64,000 nt of DNA from Cryomorpha sp963748925 (lineage in GTDB: Bacteria; Bacteroidota; Bacteroidia; Flavobacteriales_D; Cryomorphaceae): NCBI GenBank assembly GCA_963748925.1, contig CAVVKG010000001.1, positions 62,001 through 126,000 of the forward strand, given 5' to 3'. The translations under genes were made by a program, and so were the position numbers. The notes beneath the pieces were generated by a model, which saw only the letters and a program-made list of their open reading frames with translations, did not search any database and was not told the DNA's origin. Shown here in pieces: positions 8,954 to 17,622 of this stretch. Each line of letters starts with the position of its first letter. The first letter of the stretch is position 1.

Positions 8954-11176
8954 CTACCAGTTAATAATTGCATTTAGAGTGGCGCTAGGACGCATTGCCT
9001 TGCTTACTAATTCGTCAGAAGGCTCGTAATATCCGCCTATATCAACACTTTTGCCTTGTGCACCAATCAGTTCACTATTGATTTTGTCTTCATTGGCTTT
9101 CAGCTTTTCAGCCACACCAGTGAAGAACTTGCTGAGCTCAGCATCTTTATCCTGTGATGCCATGGCTTCGGCCCAATACAATGCAAGGTAAAAGTGGCTG
9201 CCACGATTGTCAATTTGGTTCACCTTTCGAGATGGCGATTTGTTTTCATCCAGATATTTTCCCGTTGCCTCATCCAGTGCCTCACCGAGTAGGATCGCTC
9301 CCTTATTGTTGGCATATCGACCCAGATGGTCAAGTGAAGCGGCAAGCGCTAAAAATTCTCCAAGAGAATCCCACCTTAAATGTCCTTCATCTACGAATTG
9401 CTCTACGTGCTTAGGCGCAGATCCTCCGGCGCCCGTTTCAAATAAGCCACCACCTTTCATCAATGGCACGATAGAAAGCATTTTGGCACTTGTGCCCACT
9501 TCCAAAATAGGGAATAGGTCTGTAAGGTAGTCGCGCAAAACATTTCCGGTTACAGAAACGGTATCTTTCCCTTCCTTCATTCGCTTGAGCGAAAACTGTG
9601 TAGCCTCTATTGGCGACATAATTTTTATCTCAAGACCTTCGGTGTTGTGTTCCGGAAGGTATTCGTTGACTTTATCAATTAGCTTGCGATCATGTGAACG
9701 ATTCGGATCTAACCAGAATATAGTAGGCGTGTCAGTTGCTTTGGCGCGGTTTACAGCTAATTTTACCCAATCGCGAATAGCAGCATCTTTTGTTTGGCAC
9801 ATTCGCCAGATATCGCCTTCTTCCACATTGTGTGTCATCAGCACTTTACCATCATCATTCTTAACAACGACTTTCCCCTTTCCGGATATTTCAAAGGTCT
9901 TGTCATGCGATCCATATTCTTCAGCCTTTTGAGCCATTAATCCCACATTTGAGACACTCCCCATGGTGGTTGGATCAAAGGCGCCATTTTTCTTGCAAAA
10001 GTCAATCGTTTCCTGATAAACACCTGCATATGAGCGGTCTGGGATTATAGCAAGCGTATCTTGCGATTTACCTTTTTTATTCCACATCTTACCAGAGTTG
10101 CGAATCATTGCAGGCATTGAAGCATCCACAATCACATCGCTAGGCACATGGAGGTTTGAAATTCCCTTATCTGAATTAACCATCGCCAGGTCGGGCCCAT
10201 CTTTATACGCCTTGGCTATGTCGCCTTCAATTTCATGTCGCTTTACTTCAGGAATGTTTTCTATTGCCGTCATTAAATCCCCAAAACCGTTCCGCGGATC
10301 AACGCCATACTCATCAAAAATATTTTCGTGCTTCTTGTACAGCTCGTCAAAATATACCGTGACAGCATGACCAAAAATAATTGGATCCGACACTTTCATC
10401 ATTGTCGCCTTAAGGTGAATAGAGAAAAGTATGTTCTCTTCTTTTGCTTCCTTCTTTGCTGCTTTCAGAAAGTCGCGCAATGCTTTTCGGCTCATAACTG
10501 AGCCATCAATAATTTCTCCTTCCTGCAGAGCCAAACCTTTCTTTAGGATCTGAATTTCACCGTCAGTACCGTGCCATTCGATATTGATTTTAGTGGCGGC
10601 GCCCATTGTTTCAGATAGCTCTGTACCGTAAAAGTCACCGTGATCCATACTCGTTACATGCGACTTTGAATCCTTTGACCATGCTCCCATCGAGTGAGGG
10701 TGCTTCCGTGCGAATTGTTTAACTGCCTTTGGAGCGCGTCTGTCTGAGTTACCTTCGCGAAGTACCGGGTTTACAGCACTACCTTTTACTTTATCGTATC
10801 GCGATTTGGCATCTTTTTCATCATCGTTCTCGGGCTCTTCCGGATACATAGGAAGGTCGTAGCCCTTAGCTTGCAGCTCGGCTATTGCAGCCTTAAGCTG
10901 GGGAATAGAAGCACTGATATTTGGAAGCTTTACAATATTTGCTTCAGGAGTTTTTGCGATCTCACCAAGCTCGGTGAGCGCATCGGCAACTTTTTGGTCG
11001 TCGGTAAGCTTATCGGGAAATACGGCCAGAATTCTAGCGGCAAGCGATATATCGCGCGTTTCAACCTTTACCCCTACAATGTCTGTAAAGGCTTTTACAA
11101 TCGGCAGAAAAGAGGCTGTTGCCAAAGCCGGAGCCTCATCTGTTTTGGTGTAAATAATGCGCGGTGTGTTTGTCAT
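8954..11176 (-). CDS. icd: NADP-dependent isocitrate dehydrogenase, monomeric type
   Basis: The 740-residue length and collinear landmarks identify monomeric IDH (IDH-II). These are the N-terminal IIYTKTDEAPALATASFLPI, EGNSDRRAPKAVKQFARKHP, DHGDFYGTE, IPDRSYAGVYQETIDFCKK, TIFWLDPNRSHDRKLI, and GGSAPKHVEQFVDEGHLRWD. The enzyme oxidatively decarboxylates isocitrate to 2-oxoglutarate with NADP+ in the TCA cycle. The monomeric form is unrelated in length to the ~415-residue dimeric Icd. The gene stands alone, with a strong terminator right after its stop and a long AT-rich leader upstream. Confidence 0.97.
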   Translation of the reverse strand: MTNTPRIIYTKTDEAPALATASFLPIVKAFTDIVGVKVETRDISLAARILAVFPDKLTDDQKVADALTELGEIAKTPEANIVKLPNISASIPQLKAAIAELQAKGYDLPMYPEEPENDDEKDAKSRYDKVKGSAVNPVLREGNSDRRAPKAVKQFARKHPHSMGAWSKDSKSHVTSMDHGDFYGTELSETMGAATKINIEWHGTDGEIQILKKGLALQEGEIIDGSVMSRKALRDFLKAAKKEAKEENILFSIHLKATMMKVSDPIIFGHAVTVYFDELYKKHENIFDEYGVDPRNGFGDLMTAIENIPEVKRHEIEGDIAKAYKDGPDLAMVNSDKGISNLHVPSDVIVDASMPAMIRNSGKMWNKKGKSQDTLAIIPDRSYAGVYQETIDFCKKNGAFDPTTMGSVSNVGLMAQKAEEYGSHDKTFEISGKGKVVVKNDDGKVLMTHNVEEGDIWRMCQTKDAAIRDWVKLAVNRAKATDTPTIFWLDPNRSHDRKLIDKVNEYLPEHNTEGLEIKIMSPIEATQFSLKRMKEGKDTVSVTGNVLRDYLTDLFPILEVGTSAKMLSIVPLMKGGGLFETGAGGSAPKHVEQFVDEGHLRWDSLGEFLALAASLDHLGRYANNKGAILLGEALDEATGKYLDENKSPSRKVNQIDNRGSHFYLALYWAEAMASQDKDAELSKFFTGVAEKLKANEDKINSELIGAQGKSVDIGGYYEPSDELVSKAMRPSATLNAIINW

Positions 11177-11274
11177 AACTTTTATTTTGTATTTCTTAAT
11201 TAGTTCTATAAACCCGGAGGTTTCTGAAATCTATAAATTCTTCTTGATTTTTTTCCGAATAATAATCTAAAAGG

Positions 11275-11282
11275 CAAAAATA
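11275..11282 (-). promoter_or_regulatory. Candidate -7 element for icd
   Basis: On the minus strand this reads TATTTTTG, a full match to TAnnTTTG, about 100 bases upstream of the icd start. No well-placed -33 TTG is seen, so the call is weak. Confidence 0.3.
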
Positions 11283-11383
11283 GAATTATTTCAACTTATG
11301 CTTACCTGATTTTATTTCTTTGTGTTCAATAGACACATAGTTCGGGTGATCGTCAAATTTAATAAGTATTACCGCTTCCGGGC

Positions 11384-11418
11384 AAAAATAAAAAAGGGAA
11401 TCTTTGTAGACTCCCTTT
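11384..11418 (-). terminator. Rho-independent terminator of the subtilase gene
   Basis: AAAGGGAATC (11393-11402) pairs with GACTCCCTTT (11409-11418) with one mismatch and a 6-base loop. On the minus strand a U-rich tract follows. It lies 24 bases after the stop of the minus-strand protease gene. Confidence 0.8.
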
Positions 11419-11441
11419 CCATTTTTCAAAATTACTTTGCA

Positions 11442-14400
11442 TTAATGTGCTATAATTAGCTTTTGCGTTTCTATCCGGTTATCTCCGGTGATAAGTTTTA
11501 CAATGTAAATCCCGTTTGCGAAAGCGGCAACATCCAGATTGGTGAGTGGCGAATTGATTTTTTTACTCATCACCACTTTACCGCTTACATCGGTAATTGT
11601 CAATCGGGTATTGGCGTCAACTCCTTGAAAGACCACCTGGGCAGTTTGACTGGCGGGATTAGGATATATAACCCAGCTAGAGCTGTTTTCGGCATCTGCA
11701 CCCAGAATGACGGTTTCACCGGTATTCATGTTAACAGTGATTCCCGGTGAGCAGCTACCGTTTTCATAGATAACCACATTTCTGTACTGCGAATTATCGC
11801 CCGTACCACCATCGTTGTCGCAAGCGAAGGTGAGTCGGCTATAGGTACCGGTAAAAAAGGTTCCCGCCGGAATTGTATACGCCTGCCAGCCACTTCCAGA
11901 GTAATTCTTATAATTCAGCAACCCCCAGTTTTGTGTTCCATAAAGCTGAAAAGTGAGTGTATTAGAAATGTTATTGTCTGTATCGAAGCCTATACCATGA
12001 ATTTCTCCCTGACTTGTGCTTTTAAACTCAAAAGCGATGATTGTATTTGGAGTAATCGTATAGTTAAACGGGATATATTTCCAGGCGTTGTTTTGAAGTG
12101 AAACCGTACTTCCATTATCAGATACCGTATGGGATCCTGCATCTTGATTACCGCCGTATGAAGAAACAAGTCCAGCAAAATTTTCCGGAATACAGGCATT
12201 GGTTGAAATATCAGTATTAACCTGAATGGCGTCAATTGCTATGTCGCTAGCGTATCCGGACCCGGTGGTTCCCGAGAAGCGAAGGCTTAACGCTGCCTCA
12301 CCGCTATAGTCATTCAGCGACACAGTTTCACTTACCCAGTTATTTCCTTGGTTACCAGAAATACTCCAGAGGGTTTGCCAGTCGCCGGTGCTTGATTTTG
12401 CTTCGAGTTTAAGTTCGCCCATTGAGTTGCCATACATATGGTAAGCAAAATTTATAGAAGCCGATGACGCCGAAGTAAGATCAAAACAAGGAGAAATTAA
12501 ATTCGCTTTTTTGGAAGGATAATTTGGCGAAGTAGCTTCAATATAATAATAGTAAGTTCCTTGCAGTGCACTTTCCGGGCCGGTTGAAGAAGAAGGGGTA
12601 GAGCCTGAGAAACGTGTCCAGTCCAGGTTGTCATTGGCACCTTGAGTCCATGCCGTGCTCGTTACCTCAAACCCTTCATTGTAAGGGAAAGTTGCGATTG
12701 TGGAGGCACAGTCTATCGCAACGGATCCTGATGATGTACCTATGTAAATAGCATCTATTGCCATATCGCTTGTGTATGAAGTACTAGTAGTTCCTACAAA
12801 GCGTAATAATAAATCAGATTCATTTTGGTACACGGTGAGGTCTGCTGATTGGCTAAGCCAGTCGGTGCCCTGGTTTCCACTTAGCGACCAAATTTCCGTC
12901 CAGTCTCCATCCGTTGTTTTTGCTTCTAGCGAAAGCGTGCCCATAGTCGAGCCATACATATTGATTTCGAATGAGATACCGGGCGATTCTACTCCCGATA
13001 AGTCGAGACATGGTGAGGAAAGTATGGCAGTTTTTGCAGGATAATTGGGAAATGACGATTCTATGTAATAGTAAAAACTGCCGTCTGTAGCTCCATTCGG
13101 TCCTGTGCCAGATGAAGGCGTACCTCCTGAACTTTGTGTCCAGTTTATATCATCATTACTGCTATTTTTCCAATAACTGGTGGTATTTTCAAAGCTTTCG
13201 TTGTAGGGAAAGCTGCTAATACTGTTATTACAAACCAAACCTTGATCAATTGGCCCTTCTGTTATCGTCAGGTTATCAATCGCAATATCACTCGTAAAGT
13301 TGCTAGCAGTTGTACCTGTAAACCGCAGGCTAAGTTCCGCGTCATTTGTGTAAGCTGCAAGGCTAACTGAGGCAGTGTTCCAATTGGTGCCCTGGTCTCC
13401 AGAAAGAGACCATATTTGGGTATAGTTCTGCCCGTCAGTACTAGCTTCAACAACTAGCTCACCCATATCCGCGCCATTCATGTTGTAGGCGAAGCTTAAA
13501 GTTGGATCGCTTAGGCTGTTAAGATCAAAACATGGTGATATAATGCCAGCCGATTTGTTGGGGTAATTTGGAGCTGATGCTTCGGTATATAGATACGTGC
13601 TGCCTTGGTAAGCAGAGGAGGGGCCTGTATTCGATGAGCTAGTCGGTCCACTAGCAAGTGACCAGTCGAAATTGTCGTTTCCTTGCTGGGACCAGTCGCT
13701 AAGACCAGATTCAAAATCCAGGGAGTAGGGGAAGTCTGATACGGTAATGCTGCACACATCATCTATTACACCGCCCAATTGCAAAAGTGCATCGTAAGCA
13801 CTTACACGTCCATTCCCATAGGTATTGTCAAATCCTGAACTTCCCATGTCGGTGGCAGTGTTTTCAATCAAGGTGCGCACTTCCTGCTCGGTGAGAGTGG
13901 GGTCGTAAGAGAGTATAAGTGCAGCAACACCCGCCACGAGTGGACAAGCAGCAGATGTGCCACCAAAACCACTGGTGTAATTAGATGAACTGTATCCATT
14001 AGAACCTTCGCGGTCTATGGTTCTCACTCCGGCTCCTGCCTGACCGGGTGCTGAATTGCTCGGAGCTACCACATCCAGGGTAGGCCCTTCATTTGAGTAA
14101 TTAGAATGGGTTCCCAAATTGGTAACCGCACCAACTGCCATTACATATGATAAATCGGCCGGGTAGTCCACGCAGGTTTTGTAGCCATTACCCGCAGCAA
14201 ATATCACAACGCATCCATCACCGCCACGACCGTTGTTTCGGGCATCACTTATAGCAGAATTTAATGCCGATAGGCTAAGGGTACACGAAGTATACCCCCA
14301 GGAATTACTGAGAACATCGGCTCCTTGATTCTTGGCCCATGTAAATGCGTTGGCAAGGTCGTTGGTAGTTTCGCTACCTTCAAAGATATTTACAGATTTG

Positions 14401-15308
14401 AATTTTACTCCGGGAGCTGCACCGCGAACGCCTATAGTATTGTGCGAAGCACCAATTATTCCTGCACAAGCCATCCCATGGGCACCATTAGAATATGGAG
14501 TGCCACCTGCATTATTTGATGGGGTAAAACCCGAAATAAGACGGCTGTTTCCATTTGCGTCTTCCATATCTTCATGGGCTTCCATACCATCGTCTATTAC
14601 GGCTACAGTAATGGAAGCGCTTCCGGTGGTAAGGCCCCAGGCCTCAGCCAGGTCTCCATCGATATCATTTAAACTGTTTGTTCCGCTTATATACTGCCCG
14701 GTATTGTTCATTTGGAACTGAAACGGGTAAAGCGGATCGCTGTGGCGAGTATGATTCGCATAGAAGTTAGGGTGCGCCCAATTTACTAAGCCGCTTTCTA
14801 CCAAGTCATTGGAGCAAGCAAGAGATTGACTTGGGGTATTTACCTCTATGATATACTTACCAAAGTCATCTCTGGACAGTGACGCATTATACTTTTGCAT
14901 AATTGCATGAATATCTCCAGGCAGAGAGATTCCGGATTTTGGTTCAAGCAAAACTTGATAGCCCAGCCAGAGGTTAAATCCGTCGGCCAACTGCACAGCC
15001 TGGTTTTCATCACGAACATCCAGATTGGAATACCCGGGGAGTGATTTTAGAGAAAATGCATCTGTTAGCTCAAAAGGTGAGTGGAGCACCACCATTTTAT
15101 ACTTTTCAACTTGTTTTACCAGCTCCCATCCCGAAGGAATTTGCTTGGTAACTTGAGTGAAAGATTCGAGAGAGTTGAAGTGGACAACCAATTCCTGATT
15201 GTTTTGTGAGATGGCCAGAGGCCGATCTTCATCGTAGAAATAATTTTGAGAAAAGAGTGATGATGCGATGTATATAATACATCCCAAAGTGAGAATAAAT
15301 TTTGTCAT
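11442..15308 (-). CDS. Secreted S8 subtilisin-like protease with MAM-like repeats and T9SS type A sorting domain
   Basis: The 1288-residue protein has a signal peptide (1-20) and an N-terminal propeptide region. An S8 catalytic domain follows with the triad in VAVIDDGMEAHED (Asp, ~239), NGAHGMACAG (His, ~277) and GFGGTSAACPLVAG (Ser, ~451). Three consecutive ~150-residue modules follow, each starting FPYxxxFE and containing a TGPxxAxxGxxYxYxE segment and PCxDL, resembling MAM/jellyroll accessory domains. A further beta-rich domain and a C-terminal sorting domain (VIYPNPASQTAQVVF ... GIYIVKL) complete it. It should cross the inner membrane by Sec, the outer membrane by T9SS, and act at the cell surface. 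A near-consensus promoter lies upstream and a terminator downstream, so it is a single-gene unit. Confidence 0.92.
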   Translation of the reverse strand: MTKFILTLGCIIYIASSLFSQNYFYDEDRPLAISQNNQELVVHFNSLESFTQVTKQIPSGWELVKQVEKYKMVVLHSPFELTDAFSLKSLPGYSNLDVRDENQAVQLADGFNLWLGYQVLLEPKSGISLPGDIHAIMQKYNASLSRDDFGKYIIEVNTPSQSLACSNDLVESGLVNWAHPNFYANHTRHSDPLYPFQFQMNNTGQYISGTNSLNDIDGDLAEAWGLTTGSASITVAVIDDGMEAHEDMEDANGNSRLISGFTPSNNAGGTPYSNGAHGMACAGIIGASHNTIGVRGAAPGVKFKSVNIFEGSETTNDLANAFTWAKNQGADVLSNSWGYTSCTLSLSALNSAISDARNNGRGGDGCVVIFAAGNGYKTCVDYPADLSYVMAVGAVTNLGTHSNYSNEGPTLDVVAPSNSAPGQAGAGVRTIDREGSNGYSSSNYTSGFGGTSAACPLVAGVAALILSYDPTLTEQEVRTLIENTATDMGSSGFDNTYGNGRVSAYDALLQLGGVIDDVCSITVSDFPYSLDFESGLSDWSQQGNDNFDWSLASGPTSSSNTGPSSAYQGSTYLYTEASAPNYPNKSAGIISPCFDLNSLSDPTLSFAYNMNGADMGELVVEASTDGQNYTQIWSLSGDQGTNWNTASVSLAAYTNDAELSLRFTGTTASNFTSDIAIDNLTITEGPIDQGLVCNNSISSFPYNESFENTTSYWKNSSNDDINWTQSSGGTPSSGTGPNGATDGSFYYYIESSFPNYPAKTAILSSPCLDLSGVESPGISFEINMYGSTMGTLSLEAKTTDGDWTEIWSLSGNQGTDWLSQSADLTVYQNESDLLLRFVGTTSTSYTSDMAIDAIYIGTSSGSVAIDCASTIATFPYNEGFEVTSTAWTQGANDNLDWTRFSGSTPSSSTGPESALQGTYYYYIEATSPNYPSKKANLISPCFDLTSASSASINFAYHMYGNSMGELKLEAKSSTGDWQTLWSISGNQGNNWVSETVSLNDYSGEAALSLRFSGTTGSGYASDIAIDAIQVNTDISTNACIPENFAGLVSSYGGNQDAGSHTVSDNGSTVSLQNNAWKYIPFNYTITPNTIIAFEFKSTSQGEIHGIGFDTDNNISNTLTFQLYGTQNWGLLNYKNYSGSGWQAYTIPAGTFFTGTYSRLTFACDNDGGTGDNSQYRNVVIYENGSCSPGITVNMNTGETVILGADAENSSSWVIYPNPASQTAQVVFQGVDANTRLTITDVSGKVVMSKKINSPLTNLDVAAFANGIYIVKLITGDNRIETQKLIIAH

Positions 15309-15347
15309 CCAATTGGTAAATTTGATGGGTTAATTAATGCAACGCGC

Positions 15348-15378
15348 CAAAGCTAAACAATTGAATGCGAAATCAAAA
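15348..15378 (-). promoter_or_regulatory. Bacteroidota-type promoter of the subtilase gene
   Basis: On the minus strand TTTTG (15378-15374) is followed after 18 bases by TAGCTTTG (15355-15348), matching TTG-N(17-23)-TAnnTTTG. The transcript would begin about 34 bases before the ATG at 15308. Confidence 0.6.
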
Positions 15379-15385
15379 GGTGCTT

Positions 15386-16150
15386 TTATTCGTTTAGACG
15401 AAACACTCCTTTTCGTATATAATTCATCAATTCAGGTGCACTTGAACAACCCGTTTTTTGAAATATTTTCTTGCGGTGTGTTTTCACCGTATTGTAACTT
15501 ATTCCTAGCTTTTCAGATATTGCATTCCCGTCTAATCCTTCCAAAATCAACTCCATTACTTCATTTTCTCGGGAGGTTAAATTTTCGACGGGCTGAATTT
15601 TAATGGCATTCAAGTATGCCCCTTTGTTTAATCCCGGACTATTCCAGTCCCAATGTACTTCACTACCTGTGCCCATATAAGAAATGTCTTGAATAACAGA
15701 ATAGTTACGACTAAGTAAATCATTGTCGGAGTCATGGCATATGCCAGAAAGTCGCTGAACTTTAATGTAAGTACCATCCTTTTTTCGCATTCTATATGTT
15801 ATGCAAAGCACGGATTCTTCGGAAAGACCGTGTTCTTTTGAAAATAGAAGCGTGTTACTGATTATGCTTTTAACGAGAGGGAAATCTTGCTCGTGAACCA
15901 GGTCAAAAGGCGACTCGAATGTGAATTCCTTCTCATGATATCCCAACAGGGCAAGAATATTTCGCTGATATATTACTTGTTGCTCTTTAAGAGAAAGTAC
16001 ATAAAGAGCTTGGTTTGAAGCTAGAGGGTATGAGTAATAATCAAATGGAACAGACTCCTCATTATTCTCAGATGTTATAACGAGCTTTTCGGTTATTTTT
16101 TTTAATTGCTTTTTGAATTTGGGTTCCATAGCGGTATTTAATATCATCAT
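15386..16150 (-). CDS. PAS-fold LuxR-family transcriptional regulator
   Basis: The C-terminal ~60 residues form a LuxR/GerE helix-turn-helix: LTSRENEVMELILEGLDGNA, ISEKLGISYNTVKTHRKKIF, TGCSSAPELMNYI. The preceding ~190 residues look like a PAS sensor fold (QVIYQRNILALLGYHEKEF, then VLCITYRMRKKDGTYIKVQR). No receiver domain and no membrane segment are seen, so it is a cytosolic one-component regulator with unknown ligand. An upstream TTG would add eight residues. I prefer ATG 16150, and the later ATG before EPKFKKQL is also possible. It lies immediately upstream of the subtilase gene on the same strand, though that gene has its own promoter. Confidence 0.85.
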   Translation of the reverse strand: MMILNTAMEPKFKKQLKKITEKLVITSENNEESVPFDYYSYPLASNQALYVLSLKEQQVIYQRNILALLGYHEKEFTFESPFDLVHEQDFPLVKSIISNTLLFSKEHGLSEESVLCITYRMRKKDGTYIKVQRLSGICHDSDNDLLSRNYSVIQDISYMGTGSEVHWDWNSPGLNKGAYLNAIKIQPVENLTSRENEVMELILEGLDGNAISEKLGISYNTVKTHRKKIFQKTGCSSAPELMNYIRKGVFRLNE

Positions 16151-16785
16151 AGAAGTTCCACCCGGAACCTCCAATAAAAATAAATGGTCTCAACAATCGG
16201 ACACTAAAATGAAGAAAAACTTTCATTAATGAAAGTCACGCTGCCGCTATATTATTTGGAGGTACCCATTAAGAGGGAATTGTATAGTTGCAATACTATG
16301 AGTGGTAACTATTTATAATTTATTTCAAATTTTTGTAACCATTTGGTTTGAATATGGGTATAAATGGTGATTGTTAGCATTTTTCATAGTAATGAGAATA
16401 TTTATTTATTGGTTGAAAGAATCCCGGCGCGCACCGGGATTTTTTCGTTTATAAATAGTTTTCATTCATAATGATCTCCAATAGCCAATTCCATTTCATA
16501 ATTTAATGTCACTAACCGGTGTTAATTTATTTCGATCAATTGGTATTATTATTCTTTCAACGTTTCTTTTAGTCGGTCGAATTCCTTTGTTTATTGAGAT
16601 ACAGTAAGTTGTAACATTTTGTTGTTTATATTTAAACTCAATGTTGGTTGGTTTCTTAATGAAGTTTAGCCAATTTCACTCCATGCCATTCGGCATAATT
16701 ACCATTTACACAATTTATTAAGATCACCATCATTTCTAGTATTTATTCACCATTTCAATCGATTCTTTTGAAGAAGTATAACTAT
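16151..16785. other. Long intergenic region with an orphan plus-strand terminator
   Basis: About 635 AT-rich bases separate the divergent LuxR and secreted-protein genes. The only strong element is the terminator at 16420-16445, which has no recognisable plus-strand gene before it. The 16200-16420 stretch contains only very short frames, for example a six-codon ATG frame at 16211. The remaining bases up to 16785 look like a long AT-rich leader or promoter region. Confidence 0.5.
16420..16445 (+). terminator. Orphan Rho-independent terminator
   Basis: AATCCCGG (16420-16427) pairs perfectly with CCGGGATT (16434-16441) around a six-base GC-rich loop. It is followed by TTTTT on the plus strand. 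No plus-strand gene precedes it, so it may end a small RNA. Confidence 0.7.
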
Positions 16786-17319
16786 ATGAAATCGATCTCT
16801 TCCATTCTTGGAGTTTTAATTCTGCTGGTTGCTGGAATTTCTAATTCATATGCCCAGCTAATAATAAAAGGAACAGTCTACTCAGAAAGTATCGTAAGGG
16901 CAACAGTTACAGCGCAACGTATTACAGATTTAGAACCGGTATATCTGGCGCCGGCCAGGAAGGTGAAAAACGATGGTATGACTTATTACCAAACCAAGTA
17001 CGAGGTTCCATGGCGAATGGATAAGGGGATAGATCATGTGATAAAATTTACAGATGGTCTGGTGGAAAAGATGATTTATGTGAGTGGAGCTATACCTAAA
17101 GAAATAAATCCCCGACAAAAATATATTATTGATATAGATTTGATTGAGAGTAAAAATCCTGATATGACATTGATCGTTTTTTGGTCAATGAACTCAATGT
17201 CTTATAAAGCACTGCCGCTTTCAAAACTGCGAACTATTCGCAAGGAGGCACATCATGATTTTCATTGGGAAGATGGTACTCTTAAACAGGAAGACGAGAT
17301 ACAGGGGTCTGAATTTTAG
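16786..17319 (+). CDS. Secreted protein of unknown function
   Basis: The 177-residue protein from ATG 16786 starts with a clear signal peptide ending in SNSYAQ. An upstream TTG at 16768 would add only six residues and is less likely. The mature part is basic and beta-rich (LIIKGTVYSESIVRATVTAQ, YYQTKYEVPW, HVIKFTDGLVEKMIYVSG) with a charged tail (HHDFHWEDGTLKQEDEIQ). It resembles a small extracellular beta-sandwich, perhaps carboxypeptidase-regulatory-like, but no family is recognised. It has no T9SS sorting domain. It lies alone between the orphan terminator and the methionine leader region. Confidence 0.65.
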   Translation: MKSISSILGVLILLVAGISNSYAQLIIKGTVYSESIVRATVTAQRITDLEPVYLAPARKVKNDGMTYYQTKYEVPWRMDKGIDHVIKFTDGLVEKMIYVSGAIPKEINPRQKYIIDIDLIESKNPDMTLIVFWSMNSMSYKALPLSKLRTIRKEAHHDFHWEDGTLKQEDEIQGSEF

Positions 17320-17346
17320 AGGTTTGTAAAATAAGTTTTGAAATTA

Positions 17347-17379
17347 TTTGGTTTTCTAAAAAATTAAAGCATAAATTTA
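17347..17379 (+). promoter_or_regulatory. Candidate promoter of the methionine leader and metY operon
   Basis: TTTG at 17347-17350 is followed after 21 bases by TAAATTTA (17372-17379), one mismatch from TAnnTTTG. Initiation near 17386 would place the leader ORF start at 17400 directly after a short 5' end. Confidence 0.4.
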
Positions 17380-17399
17380 TAGCTCCTATTTTAAGGACA

Positions 17400-17492
17400 A
17401 TGAATAATTCTTCGCGACATATTTCTATTATCAGCGCAATGCCAACTCACATGATTTGTTCTATGTGTTGTTGCCGCAACTGTATGTGCTGA
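17400..17492 (+). CDS. Cys/Met-rich leader peptide (30 aa) upstream of metY
   Basis: An ATG at 17400, preceded by AAGGA, opens a 30-codon frame ending TGA 17490-17492. The last 17 codons hold four Met and six Cys, including ICSMCCCRNCMC at the very end, so the frame reads like a sensor of charged Cys and Met tRNA. It lies about 130 bases before metY, an enzyme that makes homocysteine from sulfide or acts with thiols. The sequence just after the Cys/Met run (17488-17496) is repeated at 17539-17547. Both copies can pair with 17550-17557, a layout expected for ribosome-controlled attenuation. No homologue is known to me; function is inferred from composition and position. Confidence 0.6.
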   Translation: MNNSSRHISIISAMPTHMICSMCCCRNCMC

Positions 17493-17566
17493 AGCGAAAG
17501 AAATCCCATTAAGTAAATTTTTTTGAGATACTCCACCCGCTGAAGCGCACGCTTCGGACGGGAATT
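17488..17566 (+). promoter_or_regulatory. Mutually exclusive hairpins of a putative attenuator
   Basis: GCTGAAGCG occurs at 17488-17496, overlapping the leader stop codon, and again at 17539-17547. The complementary CGCTTCGG lies at 17550-17557. The second copy forms a hairpin extended by CCCG/CGGG (17536-17563, GCAC loop). The first copy would compete for the same partner when not covered by a ribosome. No U-run follows the hairpin, so control could act through translation, Rho or RNA decay. A T7 tract at 17518-17524 lies between the copies. Confidence 0.5.
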
Positions 17567-17622
17567 CCTGTATCCAGTCCTCTCGTTTTCATTTAATTCA
17601 CACATATAAAAACCCAACAATC

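Noticed and set aside
14332..14721. Plus-strand 129-codon frame inside the subtilase gene
   Set aside because: Antisense to the S8 catalytic domain, which has all three catalytic residues.
17320..17622. SAM riboswitch upstream of metY
   Set aside because: No SAM-I or SAM-II core sequence or pseudoknot pattern recognised; the Cys/Met leader with competing hairpins explains the region better.
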